Shown: positions 24,289 to 36,370 of the stretch, piece after piece
How the letters are laid out: every line of letters starts with the position of its first letter
Position numbering within the stretch: position 1 is the stretch's first letter
Assembly (NCBI RefSeq): GCF_003947455.1
Contig: NZ_QHJH01000050.1
Location: 1 to 43,704, forward strand
Direction: 5' to 3'
DNA length: 43,704 nt
DNA from: Streptomyces sp. WAC 04229
Lineage (GTDB): Bacteria; Actinomycetota; Actinomycetes; Streptomycetales; Streptomycetaceae
Position numbers and translations under genes: made by a program
The notes under the pieces: model-generated
Databases searched by the model: none
What the model was told of the DNA's origin: nothing
The model's input: the letters and a program-made list of their open reading frames with translations, nothing else

Positions 24289-24315
24289 AAGGGCCCACTC
24301 GTCGAGTGGGCCCTT
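24289..24315. terminator. Hairpin between the peptide gene and the LuxR gene
   Basis: A 12-bp perfect stem (AAGGGCCCACTC / GAGTGGGCCCTT) with a 3-base loop, 22 bp downstream of the peptide stop. On the minus strand it lacks a long T run; on the plus strand it is followed by TT. It probably ends the peptide transcript, in which case the LuxR gene needs its own promoter in 24180-24288. There I see no clear consensus. Confidence 0.65.
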
Positions 24316-24336
24316 TTCGGACAGGATGTCCTGGCG

Positions 24337-24522
24337 TCAGTCCCAGATGGGATCCGGGACGGCACTGAAGCCCTGAGCCGGCGCGACGTCCCAGATCGGG
24401 TCCTGCGTGATGGCGACCCCCGCACCCGCCATGGTCCCGGCCGACGCGTGCGCGACTCCCGCTCCCGTCCCGACGGCGAGCATCAGCGTGACGACGGCGG
24501 CGCGAAGCAGGCTCTTACCCAT
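24337..24522 (-). CDS. Small secreted peptide with duplicated DPIWD motif, unknown function
   Basis: 61 residues. The start ATG 24522 has GAGGGGG ahead. Residues 1-26 form a clear signal peptide: K3/R7, hydrophobic core AAVVTLMLAVGTGAG, and cleavage site AHA before S27. The predicted mature part is about 35 residues, rich in Gly/Ala, and carries DPIWD twice: once internally (after ITQ) and once as the very C-terminus. The two copies use different codons for the first Asp and for Pro (GAC CCG versus GAT CCC), so the repeat is kept at the protein level. There is no Cys, no lipobox and no modifying enzyme nearby. It lies 157 bp upstream of the LuxR gene, on the same strand. Possible roles are a secreted signal for that regulator, an antagonist, or a small secreted effector. 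I do not recognise the family. Confidence 0.7.
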   Translation of the reverse strand: MGKSLLRAAVVTLMLAVGTGAGVAHASAGTMAGAGVAITQDPIWDVAPAQGFSAVPDPIWD

Positions 24523-24546
24523 GAAGAATTTCCCCCTCGGAAACCT

Positions 24547-24562
24547 GAATCCATTCGGATTC
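24547..24562. promoter_or_regulatory. Inverted repeat GAATCC-N4-GGATTC upstream of the peptide gene
   Basis: Perfect 6-bp arms with a 4-base spacer, 25 bp before the peptide start codon. It lies where an operator or a 5' leader hairpin would be. A related repeat is present at 24667-24685. No assignment is possible from sequence alone. Confidence 0.4.
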
Positions 24563-24666
24563 ACAGCCGACCCCCGCCGGCTGACGTTCCGATCTTCGCC
24601 GAGTGGACGCAACACTCACCACAGAAAAAGAATGCAGGGACCTGCACTGGCAGCGTACTGACAGCG

Positions 24667-24685
24667 GAATCGGAAGTGCCGATTC
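24667..24685. promoter_or_regulatory. Inverted repeat GAATCGG-N5-CCGATTC upstream of the peptide gene
   Basis: Perfect 7-bp arms with a 5-base spacer, about 145 bp before the peptide start and just before the tuf terminator. The half-site GAATCSG resembles that of the repeat at 24547-24562. Another short palindrome, TGCAGG-GA-CCTGCA, lies at 24633-24646. Together they make the 167 bp between the tuf terminator stem and the peptide start unusually rich in inverted repeats. Confidence 0.4.
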
Positions 24686-24689
24686 ATGC

Positions 24690-24727
24690 GAAAGGGCCCG
24701 TACGACGGGAGTCGTACGGGCCCTTTC
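24690..24727 (-). terminator. Terminator of the str operon (after tuf)
   Basis: A 17-bp perfect stem (GAAAGGGCCCGTACGAC and its complement) with a GGGA loop, 46 bp after the tuf stop codon. It is the strongest hairpin in the window and marks the boundary between housekeeping DNA and the biosynthetic cluster. Confidence 0.9.
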
Positions 24728-24773
24728 AGGCATCAGCCCATGTCAGGTCGGTGGACCGACAAGCAAGCGGTGC

Positions 24774-25967
<1,194 letters not shown>

Positions 25968-26045
25968 TGGGGTCCTCCTGTGGAGTGGTTCTGTACGCCT
26001 TACTCATCGGCGCCAGGTGATCTTTGCTGGAAAGCCCGGGTGCCG

Positions 26046-26078
26046 GGGGCACTCCGCCGGTTTGCGGCGGAATGCCCC
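26046..26078 (-). terminator. Hairpin in the fusA-tuf intergenic region
   Basis: A 14-bp stem with one wobble pair on the minus-strand RNA, loop of five bases, between fusA and tuf. It has no T run. It lies downstream of a TTGACC-like hexamer, so it may be a partial terminator, a processing site that raises tuf mRNA, or part of the tuf leader. Confidence 0.5.
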
Positions 26079-26136
26079 ATGCAGGCTCCGGGGTCAAGCC
26101 TAAAGCGTGTGCACGGAGTCCGTTGAACGGAGTCCG

Positions 26137-28263
26137 CTACTCGCCCTTGGCCTTCGCGATGATCTCCTCGGCGACGTTCCGGGGAACCTCGGCGTAGGAG
26201 TCGAACTGCATCGAGTAGCTTGCGCGACCCGACGTCTTGCTGCGGAGGTCTCCGACGTAGCCGAACATCTCCGACAGCGGCACGAGGCCCTTCACGACGC
26301 GGGCACCCATCCGCTCCTCCATGGCCTGGATCTGGCCACGGCGGGAGTTGATGTCACCGATGACGTCGCCCATGTAGTCCTCGGGCGTGGTGACCTCGAC
26401 GGCCATCATCGGCTCGAGGAGCACGGGCGAAGCCTTGCGCGCGGCCTCCTTGAAGGCCTGCGAACCGGCGATCTTGAAGGCGAGCTCGGAGGAGTCGACC
26501 TCGTGGTAGCCACCGTCGATGAGCGTGACGCGGACGCCCGTCATCTCGTAGCCGGCCAGGATGCCGAACTGCATGGCCTCCTGAGCACCGGCGTCCACCG
26601 AAGGGATGTACTCCTTCGGGATGCGGCCACCGGTCACCTTGTTCACGAACTCGTACGAGGCGTCGCCGCCCTCGATCGGCTCGATCGCGATCTGCACCTT
26701 GGCGAACTGACCGGTACCACCGGTCTGCTTCTTGTGGGTGTAGTCCACGCGCTCGACGGCCTTGCGGATCGTCTCGCGGTACGCGACCTGCGGCTTGCCG
26801 ACGTTGGCCTCGACCTTGAACTCACGGCGCATGCGGTCGACCAGCACCTCGAGGTGCAGCTCGCCCATACCGCCGATGATGGTCTGGCCGGTCTCCTCGT
26901 CCGAGTGGACCTGGAAGGAGGGGTCCTCCTCCGCGAGGCGCTGGATCGCGACGCCGAGCTTCTCCTGGTCGCCCTTCGACTTGGGCTCGATGGCGACCTG
27001 GATGACCGGCGCCGGGAAGTCCATGGACTCCAGGATGACCGGGCTCTTGTCGTCGGACAGCGTCTCACCGGTGGTGGTCTGCTTCAGGCCCATGACGGCG
27101 ACGATGTCGCCGGCGCCCACCGACTCGATCTCCTCACGCTTGTTCGCGTGCATGCGGTAGATCTTGCCGATGCGCTCCTTCTTGCCCTTGACGGAGTTCA
27201 GCACCGCGGTGCCGGACTGCAGGCGGCCCGAGTAGACCCGGACGAAGGTGAGCTTGCCGAGGTGCGGGTCGCTCATGATCTTGAACGCGAGCGCGGCCAG
27301 CGGCTCTTCCTCGGACGGCTTGCGCTTGACGACGACCTCGGGGTCCTTGACGTCGTGGCCCTCGATGGCCTCGACGTCGAGCGGGGTCGGCAGGTAGCGC
27401 ACGACCGCGTCGAGCAGGGGCTGGACGCCCTTGTTCTTGAACGCGGTGCCGCAGAACACCGGGGTGACCGTGGTGTCGCTGGACTTGCCGGAGGCGATGG
27501 TGACACGACGGATCGCGGCGTACAGCTGCTCCTCGGTGGGCTCCTGGCCCTCGAGGAACATCTCCATGATCTCTTCGTCGTTCTCCGCGACGGCCTCGAC
27601 CAGCTTGCCGCGCCACTCCTCGGCGGCCTCGGCGTGCGTGGCCGGGATGTCGACGGTGTCGTACATCTCGCCCTTGGCGGCCTCGGCGGACCACACGAGC
27701 GCCTTCATGCGGACCAGGTCCACGACGCCCTTGAAGTCGGCCTCGGCACCGATCGGGAGCTGCATGACGAGCGGCTGGGCGCCCAGGCGGTCCGAGATCA
27801 TCTCCACGCAGCGGTGGAACTCGGCGCCGGTGCGGTCCAGCTTGTTCACGAAGCAGATGCGGGGCACGCCGTAGCGGTCGGCCTGACGCCACACCGTCTC
27901 GGACTGGGGCTCGACACCGGCGACACCGTCGAACACGGTCACGGCACCGTCGAGCACACGCAGGGAACGCTCCACCTCGACGGTGAAGTCGACGTGCCCC
28001 GGGGTGTCGATGATGTTGATCGTGTAGTCGTTGTCCTCGAGCGGCCAGTGACAGGTGGTCGCAGCAGACGTGATCGTGATGCCACGCTCCTGCTCCTGCT
28101 CCATCCAGTCCATCGTGGCGGCGCCGTCGTGGACCTCACCGATCTTGTACGACACACCGGTGTAGAACAGGATCCGCTCGGTGGTGGTCGTCTTGCCCGC
28201 GTCGATGTGGGCCATGATCCCGATGTTGCGGACCTTGGCCAGGTCAAGTGAAGTGGTAGCCAT
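26137..28263 (-). CDS. fusA: Translation elongation factor G
   Basis: 708 residues, full length. The G-domain motifs are AHIDAGKTTTTERIL, DTPGHVDF and NKLDRTGA. Domain II-V follow, including the HSDEETGQTIIGGMGELHLEV segment and YHEVDSSELAFKIAGSQA. It drives translocation on the ribosome and is the fusidic acid target. ATG 28263. It follows rpsG by 39 bp in the str operon. Confidence 0.98.
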   Translation of the reverse strand: MATTSLDLAKVRNIGIMAHIDAGKTTTTERILFYTGVSYKIGEVHDGAATMDWMEQEQERGITITSAATTCHWPLEDNDYTINIIDTPGHVDFTVEVERSLRVLDGAVTVFDGVAGVEPQSETVWRQADRYGVPRICFVNKLDRTGAEFHRCVEMISDRLGAQPLVMQLPIGAEADFKGVVDLVRMKALVWSAEAAKGEMYDTVDIPATHAEAAEEWRGKLVEAVAENDEEIMEMFLEGQEPTEEQLYAAIRRVTIASGKSSDTTVTPVFCGTAFKNKGVQPLLDAVVRYLPTPLDVEAIEGHDVKDPEVVVKRKPSEEEPLAALAFKIMSDPHLGKLTFVRVYSGRLQSGTAVLNSVKGKKERIGKIYRMHANKREEIESVGAGDIVAVMGLKQTTTGETLSDDKSPVILESMDFPAPVIQVAIEPKSKGDQEKLGVAIQRLAEEDPSFQVHSDEETGQTIIGGMGELHLEVLVDRMRREFKVEANVGKPQVAYRETIRKAVERVDYTHKKQTGGTGQFAKVQIAIEPIEGGDASYEFVNKVTGGRIPKEYIPSVDAGAQEAMQFGILAGYEMTGVRVTLIDGGYHEVDSSELAFKIAGSQAFKEAARKASPVLLEPMMAVEVTTPEDYMGDVIGDINSRRGQIQAMEERMGARVVKGLVPLSEMFGYVGDLRSKTSGRASYSMQFDSYAEVPRNVAEEIIAKAKGE

Positions 28264-28302
28264 AAGGCTTCAGTCTTCTCTCGGTCTCGATGGGGGTAGC
28301 GA

Positions 28303-28773
28303 CTACCAGCGGTAGTGCGCGAAGGCCTTGTTGGACTCGGCCATCTTGTGCGTGTCCTCGCGCTTCTTCACAGCGGCACCGAGGCCGTTGGAGGCGTCGA
28401 GGAGCTCGTTGAGCAGACGCTCGGTCATGGTCTTCTCGCGACGGGCGCGCGAGTAACCGACGAGCCAGCGCAGCGCGAGGGTGTTGGCGCGACCGGGCTT
28501 GACCTCGATCGGCACCTGGTACGTCGCACCACCGACACGGCGGGACTTGACCTCGAGGGTCGGCTTGATGTTCTCGAGAGCGCGCTTCAGCGTGATGACC
28601 GGGTCGTTGCCGGTCTTCTCGCGCAGGCCCTCCATGGCGCCGTAGACGATGCGCTCGGCGGTGGAGCGCTTGCCGTTCAGCAGCACCTTGTTGATCAGGG
28701 AGGTCACCAGAGGAGAACCGTAGACCGGGTCGATGATGACCGGGCGCTTCGGGGCGGGGCCCTTACGAGGCAT
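28303..28773 (-). CDS. rpsG: 30S ribosomal protein S7
   Basis: 156 residues, normal length. The N-terminus PRKGPAPKRPVIIDPVYGSPLV and the conserved VKSRRVGGATYQVPIEV and ALRWLVGYSRAR motifs identify it. It nucleates the 30S head by binding 16S rRNA. It follows rpsL by 2 bp. Confidence 0.98.
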   Translation of the reverse strand: MPRKGPAPKRPVIIDPVYGSPLVTSLINKVLLNGKRSTAERIVYGAMEGLREKTGNDPVITLKRALENIKPTLEVKSRRVGGATYQVPIEVKPGRANTLALRWLVGYSRARREKTMTERLLNELLDASNGLGAAVKKREDTHKMAESNKAFAHYRW

Positions 28774-28775
28774 TC

Positions 28776-29147
28776 TTACTTCTCCTTCTTGGCGCCGTAG
28801 CGGCTGCGGGCCTGCTTGCGGTTCTTGACACCCTGGGTGTCGAGCGAACCGCGGATGATCTTGTAGCGAACACCCGGCAGGTCCTTCACACGGCCGCCGC
28901 GCACGAGCACGATGGAGTGCTCCTGCAGGTTGTGCCCCTCACCCGGAATGTAAGCGGTGACCTCGATCCCGCTGGTCAGACGCACACGCGCGACCTTACG
29001 CAGGGCCGAGTTCGGCTTCTTCGGGGTGGTCGTGAACACACGCGTGCAGACGCCACGGCGCTGAGGGGAACCCTCGAGTGCGGGCGTCTTGTTCTTCTCG
29101 ACCTTGTCCTGCCGGCCCTTCCGGACCAGCTGCTGGATCGTAGGCAC
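28776..29147 (-). CDS. rpsL: 30S ribosomal protein S12
   Basis: 123 residues from GTG 29147, with GGAG ahead. The decoding-site loops TTTPKKPNSALRKVARV and GGRVKDLPGVRYK carry the wild-type lysines whose changes cause streptomycin resistance (K43 and K88 in Streptomyces numbering). It is the first gene of the str operon, with a good promoter about 200 bp upstream. Confidence 0.98.
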   Translation of the reverse strand: MPTIQQLVRKGRQDKVEKNKTPALEGSPQRRGVCTRVFTTTPKKPNSALRKVARVRLTSGIEVTAYIPGEGHNLQEHSIVLVRGGRVKDLPGVRYKIIRGSLDTQGVKNRKQARSRYGAKKEK

Positions 29148-29340
29148 TACTTCTCCGGTTTCTGTGTGCCGAATGGTGAAGCTAACCCGGAACGTCGCCG
29201 ACCCACGCGGTCGGGTGTGTCGAAGCCGCGAACCCCTGCCGACAAGCGGGAGAGAGCGCGGATTGCGGTGGCCGGTCACGACCCTCACCGCGGTTGAAGA
29301 CACGCACGAGGGCCAGGGCACACCCCAGGCACAAGGTCTG

Positions 29341-29369
29341 AGCGTACCTACCGCATTCGCTGCGGTCAA
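29341..29369 (-). promoter_or_regulatory. rpsL (str operon) promoter
   Basis: On the minus strand TTGACC, 17 bp, TACGCT: a good vegetative-sigma promoter with standard spacing. The -35 hexamer overlaps the stop codon of the glycosyltransferase gene. The transcript would have a leader of about 185 bases before rpsL. Confidence 0.75.
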
Positions 29370-30424
29370 AACAAATGGGCGGCGCGGGCATCCGTACCCG
29401 ATTCGTCACGCTGTGTCCCGATCGTTCCGTCGCCGGGCACCGGTGCGGGTGCCGGTACGGGCGGGGGCGCCGCGGTGTCGTCCCGGACGAAGTACGTCGG
29501 CCGGTTCTGCACCGCCGTGTAGATGCGCCCGACGTACTCACCGAGCAGACCGACGCAGATCAGCTGCACCCCGCCGATGAACACGATGCCGGTGAAGAGC
29601 GAGGTCCAGCCGGGGACCGTGCGGCCCAGCGCGAAGGCGGTCAGCGTGTAGACCAGCAGCCCCAGGCAGACGACGAAGGCGCCGGCGCCCAGCCAGGTGG
29701 CGATGCGCAGCGGGGCCGCCGAGAAGCCGGTCACGCTGTCGACGGCGAGGCGGATCATCCGGCCCAGCGGGTACTTGGTGCGGCCGGCGGTGCGCGGCGC
29801 CCGCTCGTAGGTCACCGAACCGCTCGGGAAGCCCAGCCACGGCACGAGGAGCCGGTAGACGCGCTGCTGGTCCGGCAGGGCCTTCAGCGCGTCCACGGCG
29901 GCCCGGCTGAGCAGCCGGAAGTCGCCGGCCTGCGCGAGCACGGACGGACCCGCCAGGCGCCGCATCAGGCGGTAGTAGACGCCCGCCGACCACCGCTTGA
30001 ACCCGGAGTCGCTGCTGCGGTCGGCGCGCACGCCGTAGACGATGTCCAGGCCCTGCGCACGGGCCAGCTCCAGCATCTCCGGGATCTTCTCCGGCGGGTC
30101 CTGGAGGTCGGCGTCGAGACTGACGACGTAGGCGCCCACGGCCCGGTCGAGGCCCGCGGTGAGGGCCGCCTGGTGTCCGGAGTTGCGCCGCAACGCGACC
30201 ACGCGCAGCTCCGGCCAGCCCAGCCGGAAGGCGGCCAGCAGCTCCGCCGTGCGGTCGCCGCTGCCGTCGTCCACCACGACGACCTCGTGCCGCACGCCCA
30301 GCTCCGTCAGGACCGGGCGCAACCTGCTGACCAGCGCGGGCAGGACCTCTTCCTCGTTGTACATGGGTATGACGACCGACAGCACGACGGGTTCGTGCTG
30401 CTCCGCGTCCGGTTCCTCGGGCAC
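29366..30424 (-). CDS. GtrB/DPM1-like family 2 glycosyltransferase, membrane-anchored
   Basis: 352 residues. The GT-A domain shows VVIPMYNEEEVLPAL, VVVDDGSGDRT, LRRNSGHQAALTAGL and the metal-binding SLDADLQDPPE. Two C-terminal membrane helices follow (WLGAGAFVVCLGLLVYTLTAF and SLFTGIVFIGGVQLICVGLL), then a Pro-rich tail. Such enzymes move a sugar from a nucleotide to polyprenyl phosphate in the membrane. GTG 30424 with GGGGAGG was chosen; the frame stays open upstream but without a ribosome site. It is divergent from the PIG-V-type mannosyltransferase gene, and the two could share a lipid-linked sugar pathway, with this one supplying the donor. Confidence 0.9.
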   Translation of the reverse strand: MPEEPDAEQHEPVVLSVVIPMYNEEEVLPALVSRLRPVLTELGVRHEVVVVDDGSGDRTAELLAAFRLGWPELRVVALRRNSGHQAALTAGLDRAVGAYVVSLDADLQDPPEKIPEMLELARAQGLDIVYGVRADRSSDSGFKRWSAGVYYRLMRRLAGPSVLAQAGDFRLLSRAAVDALKALPDQQRVYRLLVPWLGFPSGSVTYERAPRTAGRTKYPLGRMIRLAVDSVTGFSAAPLRIATWLGAGAFVVCLGLLVYTLTAFALGRTVPGWTSLFTGIVFIGGVQLICVGLLGEYVGRIYTAVQNRPTYFVRDDTAAPPPVPAPAPVPGDGTIGTQRDESGTDARAAHLF

Positions 30425-30525
30425 CGCGCCTCCCCTCTCCCCGACACTGAGCACAGATGTGCGACTCTTGTGCGATCTTATGGCAGCAAGTGACGGTTGA
30501 GGGTGGCCCGAGGGGGATGACAGCC

Positions 30526-31818
30526 ATGGACACGGCTGCCGACGACGCGGTGACCGACGGGTCGGACGGCGCGCGCACGGCACGGCCCGACGGGCCCCGG
30601 GAACGCCCCTGGGCGACCTGGCCGCCCCGGCTGCCGGACGGCGCCCGGCCCTATCTGGCCCCGCTCCTCCTGTACGGCGTCACCAAGCTGGTCGGCCTCG
30701 GCGTCTTCGCCACGCTGCTGACGTACGCCGGGGACTTCCGCGAGAAGAACCCGCGCTTCGGCGGTGGCGCCCACTGGTGGGACGTCCTGGCCACCTGGGA
30801 CGGCTGGTGGTACCTCCAGGTCGCCGAACACGGCTACCACCCCTCCCTGGTCCGGCTCGACTCCGACGGCCTGTTCACGGTCCAGCAGAACTCGGTGGCG
30901 TTCTTCCCCCTCTACCCGGCCCTGATCCGCATGGTCTCGGAGTCCACCGGCCTCGGCCTGTACGGCTCCGGGATCCTGGTCTCGGTCGTCTCGTCGTTCA
31001 TCGCGGCGGCGGGCATCTACGCGGTGATCTCGCTGCTCGCGGGTGCCCGCGCGGGCACCATCGCGGCCGGCCTGTGGGCCGTGGCCCCCGGAGCGGGCGT
31101 CGAATGGGCCGTCTACTCCGAGTCCCTGTTCGTCGCCATCGCCGCCTGGGCCTGCTACGCCGTGATGACCCGGCGCTGGGTGGTGGCCGGGCTGCTCGCC
31201 TTCACCGCCGGCCTGAACCGCCCCACCTCCGCCGTGCTGATCGGCGCCGTGGGACTCGCCGCCCTGGTGACGCTGGCCCGCCCCGAGTCCCGGCGCGAAC
31301 ACGGGATACGCGGCCCGGTGTACGCCATGCTCGTCGCCCCGCTCGGCCTGCTCGGCTACATCGCCTGGGTCGGCTGGAGCACGGGCGAGGCCACCGCGTA
31401 CTTCACCCTCCAGCGCGAGGGCTGGGCCCACTTCTTCGACTACGGCGCCTACACCCTGGACGTGCTGCGCAACCTCACCGTGGGCAAGGGCGACTACCAC
31501 TTCGCCTTCTCCACCCCGGACCTGCTCTCCCTCCAGCTGGTCCTGGCGCTGCCCTTCCTGATCGCCCTGATGCTGCGCAAGCGGCCCCCGCTGGTCCTGG
31601 TCGCCTACACCCTGGCCTCGATCATCACGGTCCTGGGCACCCAGCAGATGTTCGGCAACACCATGCGCTACCTGCTCCCCGCCTTCCCCCTGCTCCTGGC
31701 CCCGGCCGCGGCCCTGAGCCGCCTGAAGCTCCCGAGCCTGATCGTCTTCTTCACCACGGCGGCCCTCGCCTCCGGCTGGTACGCCCACTACGTGATCTTC
31801 GAACTGGGCGTGCCGTAG
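30526..31818 (+). CDS. PIG-V-family (GPI mannosyltransferase 2-like) membrane glycosyltransferase
   Basis: About 430 residues, the only plus-strand gene in the window. After an N-terminal 40-residue hydrophilic, disordered part come many hydrophobic helices. The family signature WDGWWYLQVAEHGYHP near residue 90, the loop NSVAFFPLYPALIRM and GLNRPTSAVL fit GT-C mannosyltransferases that use polyprenyl-phosphate mannose. ATG 30526 has GAGGGG about nine bases ahead; ATG 30517 is a weaker alternative. The neighbouring divergent GtrB/DPM1-like gene could make the sugar donor. It ends 21 bp from the convergent DUF3592-like gene. Confidence 0.88.
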   Translation: MDTAADDAVTDGSDGARTARPDGPRERPWATWPPRLPDGARPYLAPLLLYGVTKLVGLGVFATLLTYAGDFREKNPRFGGGAHWWDVLATWDGWWYLQVAEHGYHPSLVRLDSDGLFTVQQNSVAFFPLYPALIRMVSESTGLGLYGSGILVSVVSSFIAAAGIYAVISLLAGARAGTIAAGLWAVAPGAGVEWAVYSESLFVAIAAWACYAVMTRRWVVAGLLAFTAGLNRPTSAVLIGAVGLAALVTLARPESRREHGIRGPVYAMLVAPLGLLGYIAWVGWSTGEATAYFTLQREGWAHFFDYGAYTLDVLRNLTVGKGDYHFAFSTPDLLSLQLVLALPFLIALMLRKRPPLVLVAYTLASIITVLGTQQMFGNTMRYLLPAFPLLLAPAAALSRLKLPSLIVFFTTAALASGWYAHYVIFELGVP

Positions 31819-31839
31819 CCACCGTGCCGTGCGGCGTCC

Positions 31840-32241
31840 TCACAGCATGAAGAGCAGCCCCGTCACCGCCGCCACCCACAACGCGCCCATGACGGCCGTC
31901 AGGGCCGTGTCGTACCCCACCCGCCGGGTCGCCTCGAACAGCAGCATCGCGCGCTCCGGCCGCCCCGGCTCGTGGACGACCTCCACCACGTCGCCCACCT
32001 CCACCGGGGGGACGGAGTACCGCGACGAGCGGACCGTGAGCTCCTGCCCGGCTCCGGCGGAGTACGTGCAGACGGCGCCCACGTAGCCGCCGCTCGGCCA
32101 GTAGTGGCTGACGCATTCGCCCTCGACGCGGGTGCCCGCGGACTCGAGTCGCCCCGCCTTGCGCAGGGCGTACAGGTTGGTGCCCAGCACCAACGACGAG
32201 CCGCACACCAGGACGACGAGGACGATTCCTATCGCGAGCAC
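31840..32241 (-). CDS. Small DUF3592-like membrane protein
   Basis: 133 residues from GTG 32241 (GGGAG five bases ahead). It has an N-terminal membrane helix (VVVLAIGIVLVVLVCGSSLVLG), a soluble beta-rich middle with GTRVEGECVSHYW and VGDVVEVVHEPGRPERA, and a C-terminal helix (ALTAVMGALWVAAVTGLLFML). The pattern fits DUF3592 proteins, whose function is unknown. The position next to rpoC is shared by other Streptomyces as far as I recall. It is not part of the rpoBC transcript, since a strong hairpin lies between them. Confidence 0.75.
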   Translation of the reverse strand: MLAIGIVLVVLVCGSSLVLGTNLYALRKAGRLESAGTRVEGECVSHYWPSGGYVGAVCTYSAGAGQELTVRSSRYSVPPVEVGDVVEVVHEPGRPERAMLLFEATRRVGYDTALTAVMGALWVAAVTGLLFML

Positions 32242-32316
32242 GACAACTCCCGGGCCGGAGGGCGGATGGTGCGAAGATCGGACGACGCACGTGATTCTGC
32301 CCCACGTCCGTGCACG

Positions 32317-32355
32317 CCGAAGGGCGGCCACCCACTCGGGGTGACCGCCCTTCGG
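32317..32355 (-). terminator. Terminator after rpoC
   Basis: A 17-bp stem (CCGAAGGGCGG with one wobble, continuing to the ACCC end) and a short loop, 18 bp beyond the rpoC stop codon. It lacks a T run on the minus strand, as usual for Streptomyces terminators. Confidence 0.85.
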
Positions 32356-32373
32356 TCGTATCAAGCTGCCCGC

Positions 32374-36273
<3,900 letters not shown>

Positions 36274-36332
36274 TATGCGTCAATCCCTCTCAGGGTTGTA
36301 AGTCTGTGGTCTGAAACGGGGGTCGCGGGATC

Positions 36333-36361
36333 GGCGGGGCCTGTGCGGAACAGGCCCCGCC
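36333..36361 (-). terminator. Hairpin between rpoB and rpoC
   Basis: A perfect 12-bp stem, GGCGGGGCCTGT / ACAGGCCCCGCC, loop GCGGA, starting 9 bp after the rpoB stop. It has no T run, so full termination is unlikely; RNA processing or mild attenuation between the two subunit genes is more plausible. Confidence 0.5.
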
Positions 36362-36370
36362 TGACTCCCG

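Noticed and set aside
24289..24727. The two GGGCCC hairpins as terminal repeats of a mobile element
   Set aside because: Their stems differ beyond the AAGGGCCC core, there is no transposase, and their positions fit terminators of the peptide gene and tuf.
26107..28251. Plus-strand open frame opposite fusA
   Set aside because: Shadow of fusA codon usage; repetitive Leu/Asp/Val composition only.
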